This document shows, one piece after another, positions 25,134 to 32,452 of a DNA stretch of 32,452 bases. The stretch's first letter is position 1. Every line of letters starts with the position of its first letter. The translations under genes and the position numbers were made by a program. Source of the DNA: CAZZBK01 sp964652155 (GTDB taxonomy: Bacteria > Planctomycetota > Planctomycetia > Pirellulales > PNKZ01). Below the pieces are notes generated by a model. It searched no databases, had not been told where the DNA came from, and worked only from the letters and a program-made list of their open reading frames with translations. The stretch is taken from assembly GCA_964652155.1 (NCBI GenBank), contig CAZZBK010000062.1:1-32452 (forward strand), given 5' to 3'.

Positions 25134-25561
25134 TCACGGCCCGCTCGTATTCCAGGGGGCATTGTATCTGGCGCAAGAATAACTCTTGTTTCACAAGCAC
25201 ACGCCTGAATCGTCTTGCCTGCTGCGGCAAGCTGATCGTATGCGTCTTGAAACTTGCCCTGGCGTAAATTGACCGCGGCTTGAAGCCATTGCACGTCGGA
25301 TTGTCTGATGGTACCTAGCCTACAACGATTCCATGGGCGATGACTCCCTGACCGCTCGTGGCGCGCAGGCCATCCTCCCCTACCCCATCGCAGCACTTCC
25401 CGCCACCCGTGTTACCGTCAACAGCTACCCCCGCGTCGTCCCCCTCGTCCTTGAAATTAAAGGCAACGCCCGGGTGACTCGAGCTGCCATCAATTACGTG
25501 TTTCAGAACCCCGGGTAATGGGCAGAGGCGAGGTGTGTCCGTTTGGCGAGCCACGGGCGCT
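25134..25561. other. Intergenic region with possible gene remnants
   Basis: 430 bp between the convergent TPR gene and rsgA. A stretch of minus-strand translation around 25170-25300 looks protein-like (S-D-V-Q-W-L-Q-A-A-V-N-L-R-Q-G-K-F-Q-D-A) but starts within unrelated sequence and reads through into the antisense of the TPR gene. A plus-strand frame (25309-25518) also looks weakly coding. Neither has a ribosome site or a recognisable domain. I treat the region as unassigned, possibly decayed coding sequence. Confidence 0.4.
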
Positions 25562-26683
25562 TTAGGGCTCTGTCATTTGCATCTGCTGCATGCTCTCGTA
25601 GCGGCGGGCGTCAAGCCAGCCGTCGGCGACAGCGTCCTTCACGGCGCAATTCCGCTCGTGTGTATGCGTGCAGTCAGGAAACTTGCACCGACCGGCAAAC
25701 GGTCGCACGTCGCGAAAATACCCAGGCACCTCGGCCGGGATCAGGTCCCAAAGCTGAAACTGGCGGAGCCCGGGCGTGTCGACAACATAGCCCCCCAGGC
25801 TCAGCGGCACGACGCGGGCCGTGGTGGTCGTGTGTTTGCCCTTCTCGTTCTCCTCGCTCACCGCGCCGACGCGCAGGTCCAAGCCCGGCTCGATCGCGTT
25901 GAGCAAACTCGACTTGCCGACGCCGCTCTGGCCGCTAAGCACCGTCTGGCGCCCGCTCAGCCGGCGCCGCAGTCGATCGATGTTGAATCCGGTTCGCGCG
26001 CTGACAAGCAGTACCTCGTAGCCCATCTGGCTGTACACCCCAACGAGCGGTTGCAAGTCGATGGGGTCGATCAGATCGATTTTGTTAATGCACACCAAAG
26101 CATCGATGCTCGCTTGCTCAGCACAGACGAGGTAACGGTCGATCAGGTGCGGTTTGAGATGCGGTTCGCCGGCGCTGGCCACGACCAGCCACTGATCGAC
26201 ATTCGCGGCGATGATGTGCTGTCGGCCCCGGCTCATGCGCGCGAGGACACCGTAGCGCGGCTCGACCCGCTCGATGATCCCCTCGTTGGCCGAGGAAGGG
26301 CGAAACCAGACGATATCGCCAGCAACGACGACGTGTCGCATTTCGGTCGTGAGGGTTTTGAGTATGCGGCGCGTGGCGCAGGCGAACTGCCTTCCGTCGT
26401 CGGTGTGGACATGACTGAGCAGGCCATGCACGGCGATCACGCGACCGCGCAGGCACTGCGACTCGTCGACATCGAGTTGAATGCCCGAGTGCCCGTCGCT
26501 CTCGATCCCTTCGACCGTTCTTTTTCGGGTCAGATCTCCTTTGCCGCTGATGCGTTCGTCTTGGGGCAGGTCGTTTTGCGACTCGTTGTCCGACTCGAAG
26601 CGGCGCGTCAGGTCGCCGTCACGCGCGCGTGGCGAGCGGTTCTTGCGAAACTCGACCCGAAATTGCTTTTTCTTTTTTGACAT
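25562..26683 (-). CDS. rsgA: Ribosome small-subunit-dependent GTPase A (RsgA)
   Basis: 373 residues. The GTPase domain is circularly permuted, as in all RsgA proteins: NKID (200-203) precedes the P-loop GQSGVGKSS (Lys257), which precedes DTPG (302-305). An OB-fold-like part lies before it (about 75-150). The C-terminal zinc-binding region has the C-x4-C-x-H pattern (CKFPDCTHTHERNC). RsgA acts in late 30S subunit maturation. The basic N-terminus (M-S-K-K-K-K-Q-F-R-V-E-F-R-K-N-R) is longer than in E. coli and contains two copies of G-D-L-T-R (near residues 24 and 50). The ATG is 5 bases from the assembly gap, so its ribosome site is not visible. Confidence 0.95.
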   Translation of the reverse strand: MSKKKKQFRVEFRKNRSPRARDGDLTRRFESDNESQNDLPQDERISGKGDLTRKRTVEGIESDGHSGIQLDVDESQCLRGRVIAVHGLLSHVHTDDGRQFACATRRILKTLTTEMRHVVVAGDIVWFRPSSANEGIIERVEPRYGVLARMSRGRQHIIAANVDQWLVVASAGEPHLKPHLIDRYLVCAEQASIDALVCINKIDLIDPIDLQPLVGVYSQMGYEVLLVSARTGFNIDRLRRRLSGRQTVLSGQSGVGKSSLLNAIEPGLDLRVGAVSEENEKGKHTTTTARVVPLSLGGYVVDTPGLRQFQLWDLIPAEVPGYFRDVRPFAGRCKFPDCTHTHERNCAVKDAVADGWLDARRYESMQQMQMTEP

Positions 26684-26688
26684 GTCGA

Positions 26689-26788
26689 NNNNNNNNNNNN
26701 NNNNNNNNNNNNNNNNNNNNNNNNNNNNNNNNNNNNNNNNNNNNNNNNNNNNNNNNNNNNNNNNNNNNNNNNNNNNNNNNNNNNNNNN
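26689..26788. other. Assembly gap (100 N)
   Basis: Exactly 100 N, the conventional length for a gap of unknown size. It hides the 3' end of the U32-family gene, the intergenic space and the ribosome site of rsgA. Open frames that run through the N are artefacts and do not show a fusion. Confidence 0.99.
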
Positions 26789-29301
26789 GTCGCTTGCAGC
26801 GTGCCGCGGGTAACGCCCAATTGCTGCAACACTTGCAGGCCGCGCCAACTCGATCGGGCCTCGTCGACCCCGGCCAACACACGCGCATATCGCTCGACGA
26901 GCTGCACGCTCTGCTCGGCGTTCTCGCGCAACAGCTCGACGCGAAAATGTCGCAGGCCCAGCTTGAGCATCCGCGGCAGGTACTCGATCGCGCTTTGAGC
27001 CACGCTGTTGAACACCGTGTTGCGGCAGCCGGTGTCGGCGAGCAGCGGAAAGTCAGCGCCCATCCGGTCATGCAACTCGACGCGATGATGGTCGCACGGC
27101 CGGCCACAGTCGCGCCAGTCCTTGCCCGCCGACAGCGTGTGAGCGAACACGCAATGCTCCATGTGGAACATCGGCATGTGCTGGTGAATGACGACCTCGA
27201 ACAGGCCGGGATCGCTCTGCTCGACGAGTGCCGCAAGCTGCTCCCAATTCATGTCGTAGCCGGTGACCAGGCGTTGCAAACCCGCGCGGCGAAGCAGTTC
27301 GGCCGAGAGCTCGTTGACCACGTTGAGCGAAAAATCGCCGACCAGCGTGGCCTGCGGCGACTCGTGCCGGAAGAAGTCGAGGCCGGCCAGATTGCGGACC
27401 AGCAGCACGTCGCTGTGTTGCCGGGCAATTTGCCGCAGCAGCCCTTCCTCGCCGGGCTTGAGGACCCGCAACGTGGCGAGGCCGATCGGTCGGTCGAGTT
27501 GCCGTGCCAGAGCCATCGCGTCACGGTAGCGGCGCACGTCTTCAAAGTCGCAATAGACCAGCGCGGGGGGCGTCACGGGGGACTCGGGCCGCCACATGAG
27601 CACGCTCATCAATTGCTCCATCGTCCGGGCCAGCACGTACAACTGCGGCGCTTCAGGAATACTGACGCGCGGCTGAGCGCGGAGCTCGGCCCGCAACGTG
27701 GTCAAGGCGTGCTCGTCGACCCGGCGGCCGTGGTCGTGCGCGTCGCGCTGCTCGACGATCGCCGTCACGACTTGCCGCCGCAGATCGTTGAGCACGCTCT
27801 TGGGCACGAGCGCCGTGGGGGCGACTTGCAGCGTCACTTCGCCGAGACAGAACGGTGAATCTCCCAGCCGATCGAGTTGTTCGCGGACCGCGTCGAGCGT
27901 GACGGGATGTTTTTGCGCCGTCTGCAAAGGGCCATCCCAGCTTGCGGTGGCCTCGAGACCGTCACGCGTCGTGGCCAGCAGTTGCAGCCGCTCGCCAATC
28001 TGGCCCGCGAGCGCAAAATCGAGCGGATTGCGCTGCGGTGTTTTGTCTTGCGAGTACACGTGCTCCATGCGGCGGCGAAACTCCGGATCGTCGGTCTTCC
28101 AGACGATTGCGCCGCGCGAGATGGCCGCCAGGTTGACACTGTCCCTGCCCAACTCGATCTTGATCGCCAATTTGTGCGGCGGCATGTCGATGCGATGCGC
28201 GGCGTACACTCGGCCGCCTTGCTCGTCCTGATCGGGATGCCCTTCGTCGAACACGACACCATCCCCCGGCTTGAGAATCGAGGCGTCGTGCGTGGGGTCG
28301 ATGGCGATGACCAGGCTGTGCGGCGTGATCGACGCCACGGTGCCGACACGAATGCCCCGGCTCTTGGGAAACCGTCCCTGCACAAGCTGCTGATGATCCA
28401 ATCCCGCCAGAAAGCCCGGGGAGAAGCCGCGCGAGAAACTCTGCTGCAAGTCGAGTTCCCCTTGGCGGGAGAGTTCAAAGGGGCTGTGTTGATTGGCGGC
28501 ATCGAGCGCCGCGCGATACGCTTGCGTCGTCGCGGCGACATACTGGGCGCTCTTGAGTCGCCCCTCGATTTTCACGCTGCACACCCCCGCGCCGACCAAC
28601 TCGTCGATCAGGTCATACGCGGCGAGGTCTTGAGGGCTGAGCAGATAGGCGACGTCGCCAAGCTCGCGTCGTTCGCCATCGACGACCAACTCGTAGGGCA
28701 AGCGGCAGGCCTGGGCACATTGACCGCGGTTGGCGCTGCGGCCCCCCAGGGCTTCGCTCGTCAGGCACTGTCCGCTGTAGGCGATGCACAGTGCGCCGTG
28801 CACAAAAACCTCAAGTGGCATGCTGGTCTGGCGCGCGATGGCGCGGATGTCGTCGAGTGACAGTTCGCGGGCCACGATCGCCCGTTGAATGCCAAGCCGC
28901 CGCGCGAACTCGATCCCCCGCGGCTCGGTGAGGGTCATTTGCGTCGAGGCGTGAATGGGCAACTCGGGGGCAAGCTGACGGATGAGCCAGGTGAGTCCCA
29001 GGTCTTGCACGATCACGGCATCGGCGCCGGCATCCGAGATGTCCCAGATCGTGGCGGCGGCGTCGGTCAGCTCGTTCGAGAAGACCAGCGTGTTGATCGT
29101 GACGTAGCCGCGCACGTTCCGGTCGTGTAGGTACTTGATGACTTCGGGCAGTTCGGTGTCGGAAAAGTTCGTGGCCCGATGCCGGGCATTGAAGTTTTGC
29201 AGGCCGAAATACACGGCGTCGGCGCCAGCCGCGACGGCGGCGCGGAGTGCGTCCCAGTCGCCTGCTGGCGCGAGCAATTCGGTTTTCGGCGTGGATGTCA
29301 T
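26789..29301 (-). CDS. U32-family (peptidase U32) protein, RlhA-like; 3' end in the gap
   Basis: 837 residues visible. I start at the ATG at 29301 (T-S-T-P-K-T-E-L-L-A-P-A-G-D); the frame extends upstream to a TTG at 29325. The N-terminal TIM-barrel begins with ELLAPAGDWDALRAAVAAGADAVYFG. Four cysteines typical of the family's iron-sulfur site are present: Cys172, Cys179, Cys195 and Cys199 (CIAYSGQC, then GQCAQAC). A DUF3656-like middle part follows (QQSFSRGFSPGFLAGLD), then a second U32-like half with CVFAHTLSAGKDWRDCGRPC and GCRNTVFNS. U32 proteins with DUF3656 include RlhA, which hydroxylates a cytidine in 23S rRNA; a role in RNA hydroxylation is therefore likely, a protease role unlikely. 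It is longer than E. coli RlhA. Only the last residues are probably lost in the gap. Confidence 0.9.
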
Positions 29302-29331
29302 GGTAGTCAACTCATCTCCGAGCAATTAACA

Positions 29332-29413
29332 TCCGAGCCGGGAACGTGAGTCCCCGGATTACGTGGCGTATGACCGGTCTAACTTATCCGGGGACTCACG
29401 TCCCCGGCTCGGA
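29332..29413. repeat. Inverted repeat of two self-complementary hairpin units
   Basis: Two 30-base arms, 29332-29361 and 29384-29413, match at 28 of 30 positions in inverted orientation, separated by 22 bases. Each arm contains its own near-palindrome: CCGGGGAC-TCAC-GTCCCCGG in the right arm is a perfect 8-bp stem, and the left arm has one mismatch. It lies in the 137 bp between the FAH-family and U32 genes on the minus strand. A long cruciform or mRNA hairpin is possible. The architecture (two hairpin units, inverted, about 82 bp) parallels the element at 6695-6779, though the sequences are unrelated. Confidence 0.75.
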
Positions 29414-29438
29414 CTGAGTTGTTACGGAGAGTGTTAGC

Positions 29439-30302
29439 TTATCCGCGTTGTACGACCGTGTTGGTCAGCGTGCCGATCCCGTCGATGGTGATATGCACCA
29501 CGTCGCCAGGCAATAGCGTGAATGTCGAGTCGGGCACCACGCCCGTGCCGGTGAGCAACATGGCACCGTCGGGTAATGCATTGTCGCGTCCGAGCCATTG
29601 AATGAGGTCTTCAAATTGCCGGGCCATTTGCTCGACCGAGGTTTGGCCCTCGAAGCAGGTTTTGCCCGCGCGATCGATTTGCAAGCGGATGCCGATCGAA
29701 GGGCGCGGCGGCATCGCCGCGGCGAGCGTGATCCACGGCCCCACCGCGCACGACTGGTCGTACACCTTGGCCTGCGGCAGATAGAGCGGGTTCTCCCCTT
29801 CAATGTCGCGGCTGCTCATGTCGTTGCCGACCGTAAAGCCCACGAGCTGGAGACGCGAGTTGATCACAAGCGCCAGCTCGGGTTCGGGCACGTTCCACTT
29901 GCTGTCTTGACGAATACGGACCGGCTGCAAGGTGCCCACCGCCTTGTGAGGCATCGACTTGAAGAAGAGCTCGGGGCGGTCCGCGGTATAGACGCGATCG
30001 TAAACCGTGGCCGACGACACCGACTCTTCCATCCGCGCCACTTGGCTGCGCTTGTATGTCACGCCGGCGGCCCAAATCTCCTGGCGGTCGACCGGCGGCA
30101 GCAGATGGACCTTGGCCAGCGGGTGCTTCTCGCCTTGCTCGTTGAGCAGCGAGCGGACGGCCTGGGCCGGGTCGTCAGCTTCGAGAATCTCGCTGAGCGA
30201 TTGGTACTGGGGGGACGACAAGGCGAGGGGCAACAGGTGATCGTCTTGCACGAGTCCGACAGTGGGCTTGCCGAGGGGCGAAATGTACTTGGCGAGTTTC
30301 AT
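29439..30302 (-). CDS. Fumarylacetoacetate hydrolase (FAH) family protein
   Basis: 287 residues. The FAH fold covers about 70-285. Metal ligands are visible as Glu140 and Glu142 (PEPELALV) and probably Asp161 (VGNDMSSRD); this spacing resembles the 2-keto-3-deoxy-D-arabinonate dehydratase subgroup more than true fumarylacetoacetase. Further family motifs are KVYDQSCAVGPW, and the closing LLTGTGVVPDSTFTLLPGDVVHITIDGIG. The likely activity is dehydration or hydrolysis of a 2-keto acid; the substrate is not determined. It is 48 bp downstream of the pseudouridine synthase gene on the same strand. No clear ribosome site precedes the ATG. Confidence 0.92.
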   Translation of the reverse strand: MKLAKYISPLGKPTVGLVQDDHLLPLALSSPQYQSLSEILEADDPAQAVRSLLNEQGEKHPLAKVHLLPPVDRQEIWAAGVTYKRSQVARMEESVSSATVYDRVYTADRPELFFKSMPHKAVGTLQPVRIRQDSKWNVPEPELALVINSRLQLVGFTVGNDMSSRDIEGENPLYLPQAKVYDQSCAVGPWITLAAAMPPRPSIGIRLQIDRAGKTCFEGQTSVEQMARQFEDLIQWLGRDNALPDGAMLLTGTGVVPDSTFTLLPGDVVHITIDGIGTLTNTVVQRG

Positions 30303-30350
30303 GGTCGTGGTGGCATTAAAGGTTGCGGTGTGACGTGAGGGTGAATTGCG

Positions 30351-31355
30351 TTATGAGCGCTTCCGCCAGGTGCGGAGCGCGTCGATGGTCCTGACAAAAT
30401 CATCGGGCAAAGGAGCCTCGAACGCCAGGGGTTGCCCACCGATCGGGTGTTGGAATTTCAGCCGCCAGGCGTGCAAGGCCTGCCGATCGAGCAGCAGATC
30501 TGTGTCGAGCGCGTTGTGCGACAGCTCGCTCAGCATGAGCCGAGCCCGCGAGCCGTACTGCCGATCGCAGAGCACCGGGCAGTGGATGAACTCCATATGC
30601 ACGCGAATCTGGTGCGTGCGGCCCGTCTGCGGAAAGACCTGGATCGTGGCGAAGCCTTGGAAGCGTTCGAGCACTGCATACCGCGTCCGGGCCGGTCGGC
30701 TCGAAGGGTCGTCTCGCCGGATCGCCATCTTCTCGCGATGGTAAGGATGCAAGCCGATCGGCTGATCGATGATGTCCTGGTCGAGATTAGGGGTCCCCAT
30801 CACAACGGCCAGGTACTGTTTTTCGACCGTCCGTTGGGCAAACTGCTCGGAGAGTGCGAAGTGCGCGCGATCGTTCTTGGCGACGGCAATCACGCCGCTC
30901 GTGTCGCGGTCGAGCCGATGGACAATGCCCGGCCGAGTCGCCCCGCCGCACGTGCTCAAGCTGCCGAAGTGATGTTGCAGCGCGCTCGTGAGTGTGCCCG
31001 CCCAGTGACCTTTGCCTGGGTGGACGACCATCGCCGGCGGCTTGTTGATCACCGCGATGTCGTCGTCTTCGTAGAGGATGTCGAGCGGAATCGGCTCGGG
31101 GTGCGAACCTTGGCGGGGTACCTCGGGCAACGTGACCGTGATCTGCTCGCCGCTGCGCAGTCGATGAGCGGCCTTGGCATGAGCACCGTTGACTTTAATG
31201 CCGCCGGCGTTGATGGCGCGACGCAGCAGCGTGCGGCTGTAGGTGGGAAACTTCTGCGCGAGGTACCAATCGAGCCGGGTGTCGGTCCCTTCGGCGTCGA
31301 CGACGAGTTCGAGCGGCTCGTCGATCGAGAGGTCATCGCTATCGGACTCAGACAT
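30351..31355 (-). CDS. RluA-family pseudouridine synthase
   Basis: 334 residues. AGGA lies 5 bases before the ATG. An S4 RNA-binding domain occupies about 25-85 (RLDWYLAQKF, then SRTLLRRAINAGGIKVNG). The catalytic domain has HRLDRDTSG at 146-154, where Asp149 is the nucleophile, and later the family motifs RTRYAVLERF and QTGRTHQIRVH. The S4 domain and length fit RluD/RluC-type enzymes that modify 23S rRNA; the target uridines cannot be assigned. It begins 17 bp after the TPR gene at 31373 and is probably co-transcribed with it. Confidence 0.94.
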   Translation of the reverse strand: MSESDSDDLSIDEPLELVVDAEGTDTRLDWYLAQKFPTYSRTLLRRAINAGGIKVNGAHAKAAHRLRSGEQITVTLPEVPRQGSHPEPIPLDILYEDDDIAVINKPPAMVVHPGKGHWAGTLTSALQHHFGSLSTCGGATRPGIVHRLDRDTSGVIAVAKNDRAHFALSEQFAQRTVEKQYLAVVMGTPNLDQDIIDQPIGLHPYHREKMAIRRDDPSSRPARTRYAVLERFQGFATIQVFPQTGRTHQIRVHMEFIHCPVLCDRQYGSRARLMLSELSHNALDTDLLLDRQALHAWRLKFQHPIGGQPLAFEAPLPDDFVRTIDALRTWRKRS

Positions 31356-31372
31356 AACCGTCCTGATGCAGC

Positions 31373-32242
31373 TTACTTGCTGCCGCCGTCGGTTTTGTTC
31401 TCAGGGGGCTTGGTTTCGTTGGCCTTGCTGTCGGCCGCAGGTTGAGTGTCCTTTTCCGCGGCGGGCTCTTTCTTGGCCTCATCTTTCTTGGCCTCATCGG
31501 TCTTGGCCTCATCGGTCTTGGCCGGCACGGTCGCGCTGCTCGAGCCACTGAACGCCTTCATGTGCACATCATCGAGCGGCATCCCGCTCGGACGCTCCCC
31601 AGGCATCCCCGGCGCATTGCCCAGCGGCGAACGAGTCTCGACCTTGGCCAGCCAATCGTAAAACTCTCTGGTCGACGAGCGGTCCAAATCGGCCAAGCGC
31701 TGCGTGGCCAACTCGCTCACCCGATTGCCGGGCCAGTTCTTGGTCACCGATTGGTACTCTTCGCGGGCTTTGGCCACGTCGCTCAGGCCCTCGTAGACCT
31801 TGCCCAGCCCGAACGTCGCGCGGGCTAAAATGTCTGCATCGCGGGCCGTCGAGCGCAGCCGCTCGTAGGCCCCTTGGCAATCTTGGAAGGCGGTCCGGGC
31901 GTCGGCACCATTGCGGAACAAGTCGTTCATGCCCTGGGCAAATTTGAAGTCGGCGTAGCTCAGCCGCGCCCACTGACCAGCCGGCGCTTGGGGGAATTCA
32001 TCGGCCAACTCCTTGAGCTTGTCGTGATTGCCCGACATCGCCGCTTGCAGGTAGCTCGCCCATATCGCCCGTTCCTTTTGAGCCGTGCGTTGCTGGTTGA
32101 AGGCGAACAGCGCGCCGAGCACCACGACGGCCAGCACGGTGCCAAAGATCGCCTTGCTGTATGGGGCAATGGCGTTGACTTGTCGTTCGAGCCAATGGGC
32201 GAGCGTATTTTCTTGCAACTCATGACGTCGTTGCGTTTTCAT
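31373..32242 (-). CDS. Membrane-anchored TPR-like protein with a Lys/Glu/Ala-rich tail
   Basis: 289 residues from the ATG at 32242, with AAGG 7 bases upstream; the longer frame from 32305 lacks a ribosome site. A single transmembrane helix lies at about 29-48 (K-A-I-F-G-T-V-L-A-V-V-V-L-G-A-L-F-A-F), preceded by a short cytoplasmic segment. The outer part has TPR-like helices (about 50-190; for example LARATFGLGKVYEGLSDVAKAREEYQSV). The layout resembles YfgM-like periplasmic TPR proteins. The last ~60 residues are low-complexity, made of D-E-A-K-(K/T) repeats and ending in proline, lysine and asparagine. The function is unknown; it heads a minus-strand cluster with the pseudouridine synthase. 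Confidence 0.87.
   Translation of the reverse strand: MKTQRRHELQENTLAHWLERQVNAIAPYSKAIFGTVLAVVVLGALFAFNQQRTAQKERAIWASYLQAAMSGNHDKLKELADEFPQAPAGQWARLSYADFKFAQGMNDLFRNGADARTAFQDCQGAYERLRSTARDADILARATFGLGKVYEGLSDVAKAREEYQSVTKNWPGNRVSELATQRLADLDRSSTREFYDWLAKVETRSPLGNAPGMPGERPSGMPLDDVHMKAFSGSSSATVPAKTDEAKTDEAKKDEAKKEPAAEKDTQPAADSKANETKPPENKTDGGSK
31473..31517. repeat. 15-bp tandem repeat, three units
   Basis: Three contiguous 15-bp units (TTGGCCTCATCTTTC once, TTGGCCTCATCGGTC twice), followed by a partial unit, encode the D-E-A-K-K/T repeats in the tail of the TPR-like protein. The unit is a multiple of three, so copy-number changes would keep the reading frame. Confidence 0.8.
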
Positions 32243-32286
32243 CGATGGACCTTGCTTAGCGGCGAGTGGGGCGCGACGGAAGCCTA

Positions 32287-32314
32287 ACAAAATACGCCCG
32301 TTCAAGTTCGGGCG
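32287..32314 (-). terminator. Terminator-like hairpin upstream of the TPR-like gene
   Basis: CGCCCG (32295-32300) and CGGGCG (32309-32314) form a 6-bp stem with an 8-base loop. On the minus strand the stem is followed by TATTTTGTT. It probably ends the transcript of the next gene upstream, outside the window, or attenuates a transcript into the TPR gene. The remaining bases to 32452 hold no gene that I can identify. Confidence 0.4.
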
Positions 32315-32452
32315 CAGCTCAAAATATAGGTGAGTTGCCCCAAGTTCGTCAAGGCGGACAACTTACAGCGGCTACTTGAATCGCTTACCGAAGATCGATC
32401 CGGGCCGACATCAGATTCTTCCGCCTTGTCGGCGAGGGGGCTTGAATGGCGT

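Noticed and set aside
26608..29325. Apparent fusion of the U32 protein with rsgA sequence through the N run
   Set aside because: The frame is carried through 100 unknown bases; the downstream part is in a wrong frame of rsgA.
1..32452. CRISPR array, prophage or insertion sequence
   Set aside because: No regularly spaced direct repeats, no transposase, integrase or phage structural genes were seen.

Overview
The window is GC-rich bacterial chromosome, almost certainly from a planctomycete (Planctomycetota, probably Pirellulales). Three things point there: two copies of the planctomycete-typical gene pair 'PSCyt1/DUF1549/DUF1553 cytochrome-like protein followed by a DUF1501 protein'; a bacterial tetrahydromethanopterin (H4MPT) cofactor gene set; and an RsgA with a long basic N-terminal extension. 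A run of exactly 100 N (26689-26788) is an assembly gap of unknown true length.

Layout. 1-6049 (minus): a very large secreted haem-motif/WD40/DUF1549/DUF1553 protein followed by a DUF1501 protein cut by the window edge. 6050-7168: 1.1 kb without a convincing gene, carrying a REP-like pair of inverted hairpins. 7169-7603 (plus): a small secreted CxxCH protein. 7775-8055 (minus): tRNA-Leu(CAA) with a plausible promoter and a strong intrinsic terminator. 8219-10292 (minus): a class I/II aminotransferase and a conserved-looking unknown protein, divergent from the next block. 10453-16163 (plus): ogt, a dihydropteroate-synthase-related DUF6513 protein, pabB, pabA, a DUF447 protein and beta-RFAP synthase, tightly packed. 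16188-16970 (minus): an HpcH/HpaI-type aldolase. 17397-18359 (plus): a possible 58-residue peptide and an ECF sigma factor. 18445-23020 (minus): the second DUF1549/DUF1553 + DUF1501 pair. 23206-24162 (minus): a FkbM-type methyltransferase. 24300-25133 (plus): a secreted TPR protein. 25562-32242 (minus): rsgA, a long U32-family protein (3' end lost in the gap), a fumarylacetoacetate-hydrolase-family protein, an RluA-family pseudouridine synthase and a membrane-anchored TPR protein.

How the genes fit together. The clearest functional unit is 11060-16163. PabA and PabB make aminodeoxychorismate from chorismate and glutamine, the precursor of p-aminobenzoate. Beta-RFAP synthase joins p-aminobenzoate to PRPP, the committed step of H4MPT synthesis. 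The DUF6513/DHPS-like protein is a candidate for the pterin-condensing step, and DUF447 has no assigned role. No pabC and no H4MPT-dependent C1 enzymes (fae, mch, fhc, mtd) lie in the window, so the pathway must be completed elsewhere. The minus-strand genes at the right end include RNA-modification and ribosome-assembly functions (RluA family, U32/RlhA-like, RsgA).

All family assignments are read from sequence motifs by eye; no database search was run.
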